NCBI RefSeq assembly: GCF_000518545.1
Contig: NZ_JADU01000012.1
Span: forward strand, 1-64,000
Direction of reading: 5' to 3'
Length of the DNA stretch: 64,000 nt
From: Hallella seregens ATCC 51272
Lineage (GTDB): Bacteria; Bacteroidota; Bacteroidia; Bacteroidales; Bacteroidaceae
Shown: positions 1 through 8,775 of the stretch, in pieces
How positions within the stretch are numbered: the first letter of the stretch is position 1
How the letters are laid out: every line of letters begins with the position of its first letter
Position numbers and translations under genes: made by a program
The notes under the pieces: model-generated
What the model was told of the DNA's origin: nothing
What the model saw: the letters and a program-made list of their open reading frames with translations, nothing else
The model's database searches: none

Positions 1-1195
1 GTCCCTGCCTCACGTCCTGCACGAACTTGGCGATGCTGAACACCGACTCCCCGGCTGTCACGTGCGTGTAGAACGGCAGCAGGTAGCGCATGAACCCCTC
101 CTCGACTTCCTGGTTGGGGAAGCCGAGCCGGTAGAGCTGGAACTCCTCGTCGTAGCTCCTGATGGTGAGGTAACCGCTCTGGTAGATGACGGGGATGGGG
201 TTTTGCGACACGGAGTCGATGCTGTTGAGGAAGTCGGCCGACACCTGTTCCTCGGTGAGGTTGGGCAGCGGGTATCCGTCCTGCTTGAGCAACTCGACGA
301 GATAGCTTGGTGTTCCGGTCTCGAACCAGTAGCTTCCGAACTTGAGCGTGTCCAGCGTGCAGAGCAGACTGAAGGGGTTGTAGATGCCGACGCCCCCCTC
401 GACGAAGTGGTATCCGTCGTAACGCCGCTTGAGCCTGTCGCACGCCTCTTCATAGGTGATGCGGTTTTTCCCGGCCAGCTGGTGGAGCGTGGGCTCGAAG
501 TAGCGGTGAATCTCCTCCTCGGTGATGCCGCAGAGGGCTTGGTAGCGTTCGTCCATGGAGAGGTCGAATAGGTTGTTCAGGTCTGAGAATACGCTGACCT
601 TTCCGAACTTGGTAACGCCCGTGAGGAATCCGAGCCTGATGTATCGGTCCTGCGTCTTGAGCACGGAGTAGAAGGCCTTGAGCGTTGCACGGAACTCGGC
701 CTGCAGGTTTTCGTTTCCGATGGCCTGCAGCAAGGGCTTGTCGTATTCGTCCACGAGCACCACCACGCGCTGGCCGGTCTGCTCGAAAGCCATCCGTATG
801 ATGTGGTAAAACCGCTCTTCCAAGGCTTTGGACTGGTGCTGATCGCCATAGATTTTCTCCCAAAGCTCCAGGTGTTTGGCCAGCTCTTCGCGCAGTGCAT
901 GGGCGGAATCGTAGTTCCGCGAGTTGAGGTCGAGATGGAGCACAGGGTATTGTGTCCACTCCTGTTCCAGCTTCTCGATGGCCAGTCCTTGGAACAAGTC
1001 CTTGCGTCCTGCGAAGTAAGCCTCGAAGGTGGAGATGAGCAGACTCTTGCCGAAGCGGCGCGGACGGCTCAGAAAATAGTAGCGGCCCATGCTGGCCAGC
1101 CGGTAAACCATCTCGGTCTTGTCCACGTAGGTGTAGCCGTCAGCGATGAGACTTTCAAAATTCTGTATGCCGATGGGGTATTTTTGTGTATCCAT
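1..1195 (-). CDS. AAA-ATPase-like / PD-(D/E)XK nuclease-family protein, 3' part beyond the window
   Basis: The frame opens at the ATG at 1195 (MDTQKYPIGI) and runs off the left edge, so 398 codons are visible and the stop is missing. Residues 44-53 (RPRRFGKSLL) form a Walker A-like loop with K50 and S51, and LVDEYDKP (D149, E150) is the Walker B-like strand. This order, with the conserved YVDKTEMV segment near residue 25, is that of the AAA-ATPase-like family (PF09820), which usually carries a PD-(D/E)XK nuclease-like domain at its C terminus; that domain would be mostly outside the window. Bacteroidales genomes hold many paralogues. Their function is unsettled, so I name only the family. A good promoter precedes it. 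Confidence 0.85.
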   Translation of the reverse strand, partial: MDTQKYPIGIQNFESLIADGYTYVDKTEMVYRLASMGRYYFLSRPRRFGKSLLISTFEAYFAGRKDLFQGLAIEKLEQEWTQYPVLHLDLNSRNYDSAHALREELAKHLELWEKIYGDQHQSKALEERFYHIIRMAFEQTGQRVVVLVDEYDKPLLQAIGNENLQAEFRATLKAFYSVLKTQDRYIRLGFLTGVTKFGKVSVFSDLNNLFDLSMDERYQALCGITEEEIHRYFEPTLHQLAGKNRITYEEACDRLKRRYDGYHFVEGGVGIYNPFSLLCTLDTLKFGSYWFETGTPSYLVELLKQDGYPLPNLTEEQVSADFLNSIDSVSQNPIPVIYQSGYLTIRSYDEEFQLYRLGFPNQEVEEGFMRYLLPFYTHVTAGESVFSIAKFVQDVRQG

Positions 1196-1215
1196 GCTTC
1201 GTTGTGCTTATGGGG

Positions 1216-1246
1216 CAAAGATAGCGAAAAGCGGTGTATTGGCAAA
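1216..1246 (-). promoter_or_regulatory. Bacteroidota-type promoter for the AAA-ATPase-like gene
   Basis: On the minus strand TTTG (1246-1243) is followed by 19 nt and TATCTTTG (1223-1216), a full match to the TTTG/TAnnTTTG sigma-ABfr consensus. The start codon lies about 20 nt downstream. Confidence 0.75.
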
Positions 1247-1281
1247 AGAAAAGCCCGTTTTTTATTTTCCTGCACGCGTTC

Positions 1282-1312
1282 TTTGCGCTTTCGTCGGAAA
1301 GTGGTAATTTTG
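1282..1312 (+). promoter_or_regulatory. Bacteroidota-type promoter for the M6 protease/SGNH operon
   Basis: TTTG at 1282-1285, a 19-nt spacer, then TAATTTTG at 1305-1312. It is divergent from the promoter at 1216-1246, so the two genes share a compact control region. Confidence 0.8.
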
Positions 1313-1353
1313 CAAGGAGAACGAATCGAACGAATGTTTATTCAGAAATACAG

Positions 1354-3573
1354 ATGAAAAAGATACTCATGACACTGGTCTTGAGTCTTGCGACCTTGGC
1401 CCTGAATGCCGTGCCCGCCCGCCGGGGTGTGTGGCGCACGGCCACGCTCAGCGACGGAAACACCGTGCGCGTGGAGCTACGCGGCGACGAACACCTGCAT
1501 TACTGGCAGTCGGCCGACGGCCGGCGGTTCCTGCCCGACGGCGACGGCCGTTTCCGCGAAATAGACACAGAGGCCATGGGTGCCATGCGCCGCCGGGCGC
1601 AGGTGCGCCGCGAGGGGGTGCAGACACGCCGCCGGGCTGCCTTGCGCCGGGTCAAGACGAACCAAGGACTCTACGAGGGCAACCGGCGTGGACTGGTGAT
1701 TTTGGTGGAGTTTGCGGACAAAAGTTTCCAGACGGCCAACGACAAGGTCTTCTTTACGCGGGTGGCCAACGAGCTGGGATTCCGTGAGGGCAACTTCAAA
1801 GGCTCGGTGAAAGACTATTTTCTCGCCCAGAGCAATGGTCGGTTTGTGCTCGACTTCGATGTGGTTGGCCCCGTGAAGCTGCCCAACGGCTATGCCTATT
1901 ATGGCAAGAACGACGGCGAGGGCAACGAGCCCCATGCCGTGGAGATGGTGAAAGAGGCCTGTGAGGCGGCCGCCGACTCGGTGGACTTCGGCCGGTACGA
2001 CTGGGATGGCGACGGCTATGTGGACCAGGTCTACGTGCTCTATGCCGGTCATGGCGAGGCCGACTACGGTACGGGCTCTGTCGGAACCCAAGGCGACGAC
2101 GACGTGGTGTGGCCCCACGAGTGGACCATCAGCTCGGCCACGACCGTTTATGACAGCCGTGGACTTATCCAGCATATGGGCAAGCCGCTCGAACTCGACG
2201 GCGTGAAGGTGGACACCTATGCCTGTTCCAACGAACTCGACTACGCCGGCAAGACGGCGGGCGTGGGCACCATGTGCCACGAGTTTACCCACTGTCTGGG
2301 GCTGCCCGACTTCTACGACACCTCCAGCCAAGGCAGCAACTTCGGCATGGGCGACTGGGACCTGATGTGCAGCGGCAGCTACAACGGTGACAGCTACCGA
2401 CCGGCCGGCTACACGGCCTACGAGAAGATGGTGGCCGGATGGCTGCAGCCCGTGGAGCTGAAAGCCGACACCCTTGTGGCCGACATGAAGCCGATGAGCG
2501 AGCATGGTGCCAGCTACATCATCCGCAACGACGGCCACGATGACGAATACTACCTGGTGGAGAACCGCCAGCGCACGGGCTGGGACACAGCGTTGCCCGG
2601 CCGCGGACTGCTGGTGACCCATGTAGACTATGATGAGAAGATATGGTTTTACAATGAGGTGAACACCACCGGCAGCAGTTCCTACACCAAGAACAACCAC
2701 CAGCGGCTCACCATCTTCCATGCCGACAACAGTACAACCTACACCAGTCAGCAAACCGACCTCTATCCCTACGGCCAGAAAGATTCGCTCACGGCCACTT
2801 CGGTGCCCGCCGCCCGGCTCTATCACAGCAATGCCTCCGGCAAAAAGCTGATGGACGGCGCGCTGCTCGGCATCCAGCAGCAGGGTGGGGGCCTCATGAC
2901 GTTCCGCTTCCGCGCCAACGGGGCGTCGGGTGGAGGCACGGTCGTTGACCCGTCCACCGAGGTGCTGCTGCACGAAACGTTCGACCAGTGTGCCGGCAAT
3001 GGCGGCAACGACAACCAGTTCAACGGCCAGGTGGCTTCGGCCATGTTCACGCCTGACCTGTCCGGTTGGACCGACTATGTCCACGCCTATGGCGGCAAGC
3101 AGTGTGCCCGCTTCGGCACTTCGGCCTCGGTGGGCAGCGGCATGGTCACCTCGCCCGCGTTCACCCTGCCCGGCGACACGGTGGCCCTGAGTTTCCGTGC
3201 GGCCGGGTGGGACGCCCGCCGCGACGGCATGCAGCTGTTGCTCACGCTCAATGGCGGCAATGCCCGCTTCGTGGGCAGCAACGCCACGGACACCGTGCTG
3301 ACCATGGCCAAGGGGCAGTGGGAGGTCTACAAGTTCAGGCTGGCCGGCAAGGGCAGCGCCTCGCTCACGTTCTCGCCCAGCAATCGCTTCTTCCTGGACG
3401 ACGTGTTGGTGGAGCGGCCGCTGGCCACGGGCATCCGTGCCGTGGAGCGTAGGCCGCAGGACGGCTTGCGCAACGGCCGCATCTATACACTCGGCGGCCA
3501 GTATGTGGGCGTCGATTTGCAGCGTCTGCCCCACGGAGTCTATATACAGGACGGCCGGAAGGTGGTGAGATAG
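1354..3573 (+). CDS. Secreted M6-family metalloprotease (immune-inhibitor-A-like)
   Basis: This 739-aa protein starts at 1354 (MKKILMTLVL) with a clear signal peptide; an upstream in-frame start is ignored because it lies before the promoter. The zinc site is HEFTHCLGLPD (H309, E310, H313, D319), the HExxHxxGxxD signature of M6 peptidases, followed by a GMGDWDLMCSG segment typical of the family. The C-terminal third looks like a beta-sandwich, and the last 45 residues (IYTLGGQYVG...GVYIQDGRKVV) resemble the C-terminal tails on many secreted Bacteroidota proteins, possibly a type IX secretion signal. It probably degrades extracellular protein. It is followed after 12 nt by an SGNH hydrolase, so the two are likely co-transcribed. 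Confidence 0.92.
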   Translation: MKKILMTLVLSLATLALNAVPARRGVWRTATLSDGNTVRVELRGDEHLHYWQSADGRRFLPDGDGRFREIDTEAMGAMRRRAQVRREGVQTRRRAALRRVKTNQGLYEGNRRGLVILVEFADKSFQTANDKVFFTRVANELGFREGNFKGSVKDYFLAQSNGRFVLDFDVVGPVKLPNGYAYYGKNDGEGNEPHAVEMVKEACEAAADSVDFGRYDWDGDGYVDQVYVLYAGHGEADYGTGSVGTQGDDDVVWPHEWTISSATTVYDSRGLIQHMGKPLELDGVKVDTYACSNELDYAGKTAGVGTMCHEFTHCLGLPDFYDTSSQGSNFGMGDWDLMCSGSYNGDSYRPAGYTAYEKMVAGWLQPVELKADTLVADMKPMSEHGASYIIRNDGHDDEYYLVENRQRTGWDTALPGRGLLVTHVDYDEKIWFYNEVNTTGSSSYTKNNHQRLTIFHADNSTTYTSQQTDLYPYGQKDSLTATSVPAARLYHSNASGKKLMDGALLGIQQQGGGLMTFRFRANGASGGGTVVDPSTEVLLHETFDQCAGNGGNDNQFNGQVASAMFTPDLSGWTDYVHAYGGKQCARFGTSASVGSGMVTSPAFTLPGDTVALSFRAAGWDARRDGMQLLLTLNGGNARFVGSNATDTVLTMAKGQWEVYKFRLAGKGSASLTFSPSNRFFLDDVLVERPLATGIRAVERRPQDGLRNGRIYTLGGQYVGVDLQRLPHGVYIQDGRKVVR

Positions 3574-3585
3574 CATGCCCGTCTT

Positions 3586-4848
3586 ATGAAAAGAAAACTG
3601 TTGTTGCTCCTGCTGTCGGTCGTGGTTGTAGCGGCCACGGCCCAACCGCCACTACCTGTTCGTCCCCGTCCGTTGCCCAGCCTGACCGGCCATTGGACAG
3701 GCACGTGGGCCACGGCCATGCAGATTCCGGTGAAGGCCTACATGCCTTACAACAACGAGATGACCAACCGTTCGGTGCGGCAAATCGTGAAAGTGTCGGC
3801 TGGGGGCGACATCCTGCGTCTCGAACTGTCCAACATCTTCTCCACGGAGCCCGTCGAGATACGCTCCGTCTACATTGCCCATGCCCTCGACTCCTTTCGC
3901 ATCGACCCCGCCACGGCGCAGTATTTGCACTTCGAGGGGCGCGAGGAGGTGACGCTGGCACCCGGCAAGCGCGTCTGCTCGGATGCCGAGCGGTTTGCCT
4001 TGAGTCCGCTGGAGCGTGTGGCCATTACCATCAATTACCGCCGGGCCCCCAAGGTGCCGACGGTGCACATGGGGTCGCGCACCACCTCGTATATCCTGCG
4101 AGGCAGCAGCAAGCCGCATACCGACTTCTCGCGGGCATTCCGTTATGAGAAATGGTTCAACATCTCCTCGCTGGCCGTCTATGCCAACGATGTGCGCACG
4201 TTTGCCATTCTGGGCAACAGCATCACCGACGGCAAGGGCTCCACCACCGACCACCAGAACCGATGGCCCGACGAGATGAGCTTCAACTTGAACGGTGAAC
4301 CGGCCGGCCGGCAGCAGCAGGAAGACGGCGTTCGCAAGCAGTTTGGGGTGCTCAATCTGGGGATAGGCAACAATCGGGTGCTGTCCGTGGGCTACGGTCA
4401 GCCCGGCCGCGACCGGTTCGACCGTGACATTTTGGGGCAGCCCGGCGTGACAGACGTCATCATCTTTGAGGCCATCAACGACCTGGGCAACAGCCGTGAC
4501 GCACTGGTCACGGCTCGTGAACTGGCCGAGCAATACAGGCAGATGATGGAGAAATGCCGGCGGGCCCATTTGCGAGTCTACCTTGGCACCATCACGCCCA
4601 TGAAGGGGGCGGGTTATTTTTCGGCCAACCACGAGGCCGGCCGACAGTGGCTGAACGAGTGGATACGCACGCAGAAAGAGGCCGACGGCGTGATCGACTT
4701 CGACCGGCTCATGCGCGATCCGTCCGACTCACAGGCCTTGCGCCCCGAGTGGCGGCTGGCCGACTGTCTGCATCCCAATGCAGCCGGATACAAAGAGATG
4801 GGGCGGCTGGCTGCCGAAGTGGTGTCTGCGGCAAAACCGCAGCTTTAA
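3586..4848 (+). CDS. Secreted SGNH/GDSL-family hydrolase
   Basis: The 420-aa protein has an N-terminal signal peptide (MKRKLLLLLLSVVVV). The nucleophile block is GNSITDG (S212), the block III equivalent is INDL (N298), and the catalytic Asp/His pair is D393-C-L-H396 followed by PNAAGY, giving a complete SGNH active site. About 200 residues precede the hydrolase fold and probably form a beta-sandwich, as in bacterial GDSL esterases acting on plant or host polysaccharides. It is likely an extracytoplasmic esterase (acetyl or acyl ester substrate unknown). It starts 12 nt after the M6 protease stop and shares its promoter. Confidence 0.9.
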   Translation: MKRKLLLLLLSVVVVAATAQPPLPVRPRPLPSLTGHWTGTWATAMQIPVKAYMPYNNEMTNRSVRQIVKVSAGGDILRLELSNIFSTEPVEIRSVYIAHALDSFRIDPATAQYLHFEGREEVTLAPGKRVCSDAERFALSPLERVAITINYRRAPKVPTVHMGSRTTSYILRGSSKPHTDFSRAFRYEKWFNISSLAVYANDVRTFAILGNSITDGKGSTTDHQNRWPDEMSFNLNGEPAGRQQQEDGVRKQFGVLNLGIGNNRVLSVGYGQPGRDRFDRDILGQPGVTDVIIFEAINDLGNSRDALVTARELAEQYRQMMEKCRRAHLRVYLGTITPMKGAGYFSANHEAGRQWLNEWIRTQKEADGVIDFDRLMRDPSDSQALRPEWRLADCLHPNAAGYKEMGRLAAEVVSAAKPQL

Positions 4849-4868
4849 ATCAATTTATGGATTTAGAT

Positions 4869-4899
4869 TTTGCCAGTAGGCGAAAAGGTGGTAACTTTG
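4869..4899 (+). promoter_or_regulatory. Promoter of gpmI
   Basis: TTTG (4869-4872), 19 nt, TAACTTTG (4892-4899). The transcript would have a leader of about 50 nt before the ATG at 4954. Confidence 0.8.
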
Positions 4900-4953
4900 C
4901 ATAACCCTTTGGGTTAACGACAGTTTTAAAACATTAAACAGCAAAAGAATATT

Positions 4954-6471
4954 ATGGCAAAGAAAGCTTTATTGATGATCCTCGACGGATGGGGATGCGG
5001 CAAGCATGGTAAGGGCGATGTGATTTTCAACACACCGACACCTTATCTCGACTATCTGTACGCAGTGAGCGCACACTCTCAACTCATGGCTTGCGGCGAA
5101 GATGTGGGGCTGCCCGACGGGCAGATGGGCAACTCCGAGGTGGGCCATCTGAACATTGGCGCCGGCCGTATCGTGTATCAGGACTTGGTGAAAATCAACA
5201 AGGCCTGCCAGAGTGGCGACATCCTGAAGAACAAAGGAATCGTCGAGGCTTACAGCTATGCCCAGAAAACGGGCAAGAAGCTCCACCTCATGGGACTCAC
5301 CTCGACGGGTGGCGTGCACTCCTCGCTCGCCCATCTGTTCAAGCTCATCGAGGTGGGCAAGGAGTATGGACTGAAGAATGTCTTCGTGCATTGCTTCATG
5401 GACGGCCGCGACACCGACCCCAAGAGCGGTGCAGGATTCATTGGGGATGTCCAGAAAGTGTGCGAGGCCAACGATGCTCACATCGCCAGCATCGTCGGTC
5501 GGTTCTATGCCATGGACCGCGACAAGCGGTGGAACCGTGTGAAGGAAGCCTACGACCTGCTCGTCGAGGGCAAGGGAAAGAAGGCCGACGACATGGTGAA
5601 GGCCATGGAAGAAAGCTATGCCGAGGGCGTGACCGACGAGTTCATCAAGCCCATCAGCAACGCCAACGTGGACGGAACCATTCAGGAAGGCGACGTGGTT
5701 ATCTTCATCAACTTCCGCAACGACCGTGCCAAGGAACTCACGCAGGTGCTCACCCAGCAGGACATGACCGAGGAGGGCATGCGCACCGTCAAGGACTTGA
5801 AGTTCTATTGCATGACTCCTTACGATGCCAACTTCAAGGGCGTGGGCGTGCTCTTCCCCAAGGAGAACGTGGAAGACACGCTTGGCGAGTACCTCTCCAA
5901 GCATGGACTGCGCCAGCTCCATACGGCTGAGACCGAGAAATATGCCCATGTCACGTTCTTCTTCAACGGTGGACGCGAGGCGCCTTTTGCCGGTGAAGAC
6001 CGCATCTTGGTGCCGTCGCCGAAAGTGGCTACTTATGACTTGAAGCCTGAAATGAGTGCTTTCGAGGTGAAGAACAAGCTGGTGGGGGCCATCAATACCC
6101 AGCAGTACGACTTCATTGTGGTGAACTTTGCCAATGGCGATATGGTGGGGCACACCGGTGTTTACCACGCTATTGCCAAGGCCGTTTGGGCGGTGGACCA
6201 ATGCGTACACGACGTGATCGAGGCTGCTAAAGCCAATGATTATGAGGCCATCATCATTGCCGACCACGGCAATGCAGACAATGCCATCAACCCCGATGGC
6301 TCGCCAAATACGGCCCATTCTCTGAATCCCGTGCCCTTTATTTACGTGACCAACAACAACTCGGCCACGGTGAAGGACGGCCGTCTGGCCGATGTGGCCC
6401 CCTCCATCCTCCACATCATGGGGCTGGAACAGCCGTCCGACATGACGGGTGAAAACCTGATTAAGGACTAA
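4954..6471 (+). CDS. gpmI: 2,3-bisphosphoglycerate-independent phosphoglycerate mutase
   Basis: GpmI interconverts 3- and 2-phosphoglycerate in glycolysis and gluconeogenesis in the cytoplasm, using two Mn ions and a phosphoserine intermediate. The 505-aa protein has the family's usual length. LILDGWG-like LMILDGWG is at the N terminus (D11) and the catalytic serine is S61 in [12 protein letters not shown]. The metal-binding motif IADHGNAD is present near residue 430, along with HTGVYHA. It is transcribed alone from its own promoter and closed by a hairpin at 6487-6531. Confidence 0.97.
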   Translation: MAKKALLMILDGWGCGKHGKGDVIFNTPTPYLDYLYAVSAHSQLMACGEDVGLPDGQMGNSEVGHLNIGAGRIVYQDLVKINKACQSGDILKNKGIVEAYSYAQKTGKKLHLMGLTSTGGVHSSLAHLFKLIEVGKEYGLKNVFVHCFMDGRDTDPKSGAGFIGDVQKVCEANDAHIASIVGRFYAMDRDKRWNRVKEAYDLLVEGKGKKADDMVKAMEESYAEGVTDEFIKPISNANVDGTIQEGDVVIFINFRNDRAKELTQVLTQQDMTEEGMRTVKDLKFYCMTPYDANFKGVGVLFPKENVEDTLGEYLSKHGLRQLHTAETEKYAHVTFFFNGGREAPFAGEDRILVPSPKVATYDLKPEMSAFEVKNKLVGAINTQQYDFIVVNFANGDMVGHTGVYHAIAKAVWAVDQCVHDVIEAAKANDYEAIIIADHGNADNAINPDGSPNTAHSLNPVPFIYVTNNNSATVKDGRLADVAPSILHIMGLEQPSDMTGENLIKD

Positions 6472-6486
6472 TTAGCATGCTCTTTG

Positions 6487-6531
6487 CAGATGTCGCGGCG
6501 GATGTACCCGGTGTGCGTCGCCGCGCATCTG
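6487..6531 (+). terminator. Rho-independent terminator after gpmI
   Basis: CAGATG-T-CGCGGCG (6487-6500) pairs with CGCCGCG-CATCTG (6519-6531): 13 base pairs with one bulged T, followed by TTATCTTTTAT. Its position also argues against a start for ung at 6484. Confidence 0.75.
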
Positions 6532-6558
6532 TTATCTTTTATATGCTTGCCAATCCGT

Positions 6559-7221
6559 ATGGTCAACATCGAGACATCGTGGCATCGGGAACTTGAGCCC
6601 GAGTTTGCCAAGCCTTATTTCTCCGCGCTTGCCTCGGCGGTGCGCGAAGAGTACCGCCGGGGAGCGTGCTATCCTCCCGGACGGCTGATCTTCAACGCGT
6701 TCAATCTCTGTCCTTTCGACCGGGTGAAGGTGGTGATTATCGGACAGGATCCCTATCATGAGCCGGGGCAGGCCATGGGACTGAGCTTTTCCGTGCCCGA
6801 GGGGGTGATGATGCCGCCCTCTCTTCTCAACATTTTCAAAGAGATAGAAACCGACCTCGGGCGGCCCATGCCCCAGTCGGGCGACCTCAGCCGCTGGGCC
6901 GAGCAGGGCGTGTTGCTGCTCAATGCCACGCTCACCGTGCGTGCCCATCAGGCCAACAGCCACCAGAAACTGGGCTGGGACACGTTTACCGATGCAGCCA
7001 TCAAGGCCTTGAGCACCCATCGGGAACACCTTGTCTACATGCTTTGGGGCGGCTATGCACGCAGCAAACGCTATCTCATTGACCAGCAGCGCAACCTGGT
7101 GCTTGAGTCGGTACACCCCTCACCACTCTCGGCCAACCGTGGCGGATGGTTCGGGCAGCATCAGTTCTCCCGCTGCAATGCCTATCTCCGTGCGCACGGA
7201 GCGGCTGAAATCGAGTGGTAG
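6559..7221 (+). CDS. ung: Uracil-DNA glycosylase, family 1
   Basis: Ung removes uracil from DNA at the start of base-excision repair. GQDPYH (62-67, catalytic D64) and HPSPLSA (H186) are the two signature loops of family 1. I chose the ATG at 6559 (MVNIETSWHR; 220 aa): the longer frame from 6484 would place the start inside the gpmI terminator, and its extra residues are not family-like. A TATGCTTG sequence at 6542-6549 is one base off the -7 consensus and could drive a very short-leader transcript. Confidence 0.95.
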   Translation: MVNIETSWHRELEPEFAKPYFSALASAVREEYRRGACYPPGRLIFNAFNLCPFDRVKVVIIGQDPYHEPGQAMGLSFSVPEGVMMPPSLLNIFKEIETDLGRPMPQSGDLSRWAEQGVLLLNATLTVRAHQANSHQKLGWDTFTDAAIKALSTHREHLVYMLWGGYARSKRYLIDQQRNLVLESVHPSPLSANRGGWFGQHQFSRCNAYLRAHGAAEIEW

Positions 7222-7256
7222 GAACCACATGAGGCGGGAGTTTGGAATAGCGTTTT

Positions 7257-7895
7257 ATGGAACTTCACATTCTTCAGATAGGGGACGTATTGGTTTCCCC
7301 CGATATTTTCACCGAAAAATTCTGCTGTGATCTCGATGCCTGCAAGGGACGGTGCTGCGTTGAGGGCGATGCCGGCGCACCGGTAACGCTCGACGAGATA
7401 GGGAGCATTGAGTCCTGTCTCGACGAGGTTTGGCCCCAGCTTTCGGCTTCGGCCCAAAGCGTGGTCGACCGACAGGGCGTGGCTTATGCCGACCGTGACG
7501 GCGACTTGGTGACGAGCATTGTGAACGGCAAGGATTGCGTGTTCACTTGTTATGAGGATTTGGACGACAGGACAGACGGCCACACCATCCACAATTGCTG
7601 CCTTTGCGCCTTGGAACGAGCGTGCCATGACGGGCGCACCTCGTGGTGCAAGCCCATCTCGTGTGCCCTTTATCCCATTCGCGAGAAGCAGTTCGGTGGC
7701 GGCCTTGTCGGGCTCAACTATCATCGTTGGGACATTTGTCGGGATGCCGTGAAGAAAGGACGGGAACTCGACTTGCGCATCTACGAGTTTCTGAAAGAGC
7801 CGCTCATCCGGCGTTTTGGGCGGGCATGGTATGAAGAATTGTGTGAGGTGGGCGAAGAAATCAGGCGGAGAGTGTCTTCAGAGGCTTCTTCCTGA
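7257..7895 (+). CDS. DUF3109 family cysteine-rich protein
   Basis: The 212-aa protein carries the cysteine pattern of DUF3109 (PF11307): CCDLDACKGRCC near residue 22, then NCCLCALERACHDG and SWCKPISCALYPI in the middle. Such clustered cysteines suggest metal or Fe-S binding, as in the YkgJ-like proteins, but no reaction is established. There is no signal peptide. Its last 35 bp overlap the 3' end of the convergent AraC gene. Confidence 0.88.
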   Translation: MELHILQIGDVLVSPDIFTEKFCCDLDACKGRCCVEGDAGAPVTLDEIGSIESCLDEVWPQLSASAQSVVDRQGVAYADRDGDLVTSIVNGKDCVFTCYEDLDDRTDGHTIHNCCLCALERACHDGRTSWCKPISCALYPIREKQFGGGLVGLNYHRWDICRDAVKKGRELDLRIYEFLKEPLIRRFGRAWYEELCEVGEEIRRRVSSEASS

Positions 7896-8775
7896 ACACC
7901 GAAGGGCTTACGCCTACATGCTCCTTGAAGTATTTCCCCAAGAAGCTTTGGTTGGGGAAGTGCATCATTTCCGTGATTTCCTTGATGCTCTTTGTGGTGC
8001 TGCGCAGCAACGTGCGCAGCTCCAGCACGACGTAGTAGTCTATCCATTCGTTGGGCGTCTGATGGCTCACCTGCTTCACGGTTTCGGACAGATATTTCGC
8101 CGTGATGGACAGTTGGCGGGCATACCACCCCACCCGCCGCTCATGATAGAACTCTTGTTCCACCAGCCGCATGAACTCAATGTAGATGTGTTCAGCCCTC
8201 GTTCCCAGGGTTTGGCTGGTTGCCTGTATGCGTGAGATAGTATCGCCAGTGTCGTAGATCAGGGCCTGGATGAGCGAGCGAACCGTGTCGCGTCGGAACC
8301 GATGGCCCGTGTCGTCCACCTTGCGCTTGATGAGATGGAAGTAGTTGCCGGTGTTCTGCATTTCCTCCTCGGTGAGATGGAATACAGGATGCGTGCGCGA
8401 GAAAGTGAAGAGATAGGAAATTTCGTGCACGCCCGAGAGGACTTCGTAGAAGAACTGGTCTGAAATCACCAAGGCAATGCCCGTGCAGTCGGGGCTCTTA
8501 TGGTAGTCGTCGGTCACCTGTCCGCTGTTGATGATGATGATGTCGCCGGCAAATACCGTGTGTTTGATGGTGTCCACGCTGTACTCCATGCTGCCACTCG
8601 TGCAGAGAGCCAGGATGAGTGCGCGCACGCGGCGTGGCTCTTGGGGGAAAGGAAGCCGGGCAATATCGTCCACGAGCGCGAGGTCATCATCGATGTAGCT
8701 GCCGTTGCTGGCTATCCGTGTACTCTCTACGGTAATCTCCTTGAGTTCTGTCTGATTGGTCATTTTCCCTGTCAT
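7861..8775 (-). CDS. AraC-family transcriptional regulator
   Basis: This protein of up to 304 aa has a cupin-like sensor half (residues about 40-170) and a C-terminal double helix-turn-helix of the AraC/XylS class: SITAKYLSETVKQVS is helix-turn-helix 1, and FPNQSFLGKYFKEHVGVSPSVFR is the conserved second HTH and tail. Two starts are possible: MTGKM at 8775, whose ATG overlaps the upstream stop as TGATG, or MTNQT at 8763. It lies directly downstream of the fucosidase/rhamnosidase-like pair and probably regulates it or a related glycan locus. A -7 element (8788-8781) inside the upstream gene suggests it also has its own promoter. Confidence 0.9.
   Translation of the reverse strand: MTGKMTNQTELKEITVESTRIASNGSYIDDDLALVDDIARLPFPQEPRRVRALILALCTSGSMEYSVDTIKHTVFAGDIIIINSGQVTDDYHKSPDCTGIALVISDQFFYEVLSGVHEISYLFTFSRTHPVFHLTEEEMQNTGNYFHLIKRKVDDTGHRFRRDTVRSLIQALIYDTGDTISRIQATSQTLGTRAEHIYIEFMRLVEQEFYHERRVGWYARQLSITAKYLSETVKQVSHQTPNEWIDYYVVLELRTLLRSTTKSIKEITEMMHFPNQSFLGKYFKEHVGVSPSVFRKKPLKTLSA

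Noticed and set aside
1477-3645. A 722-codon frame opposite the M6 protease gene
   Set aside because: Antisense shadow; it would require overlap with two proteins with intact active-site motifs and has a low-complexity His/Val/Gly translation.
6484-6558. A longer N terminus for Ung
   Set aside because: The extra segment overlaps the gpmI terminator hairpin, and the family normally starts near the chosen Met.
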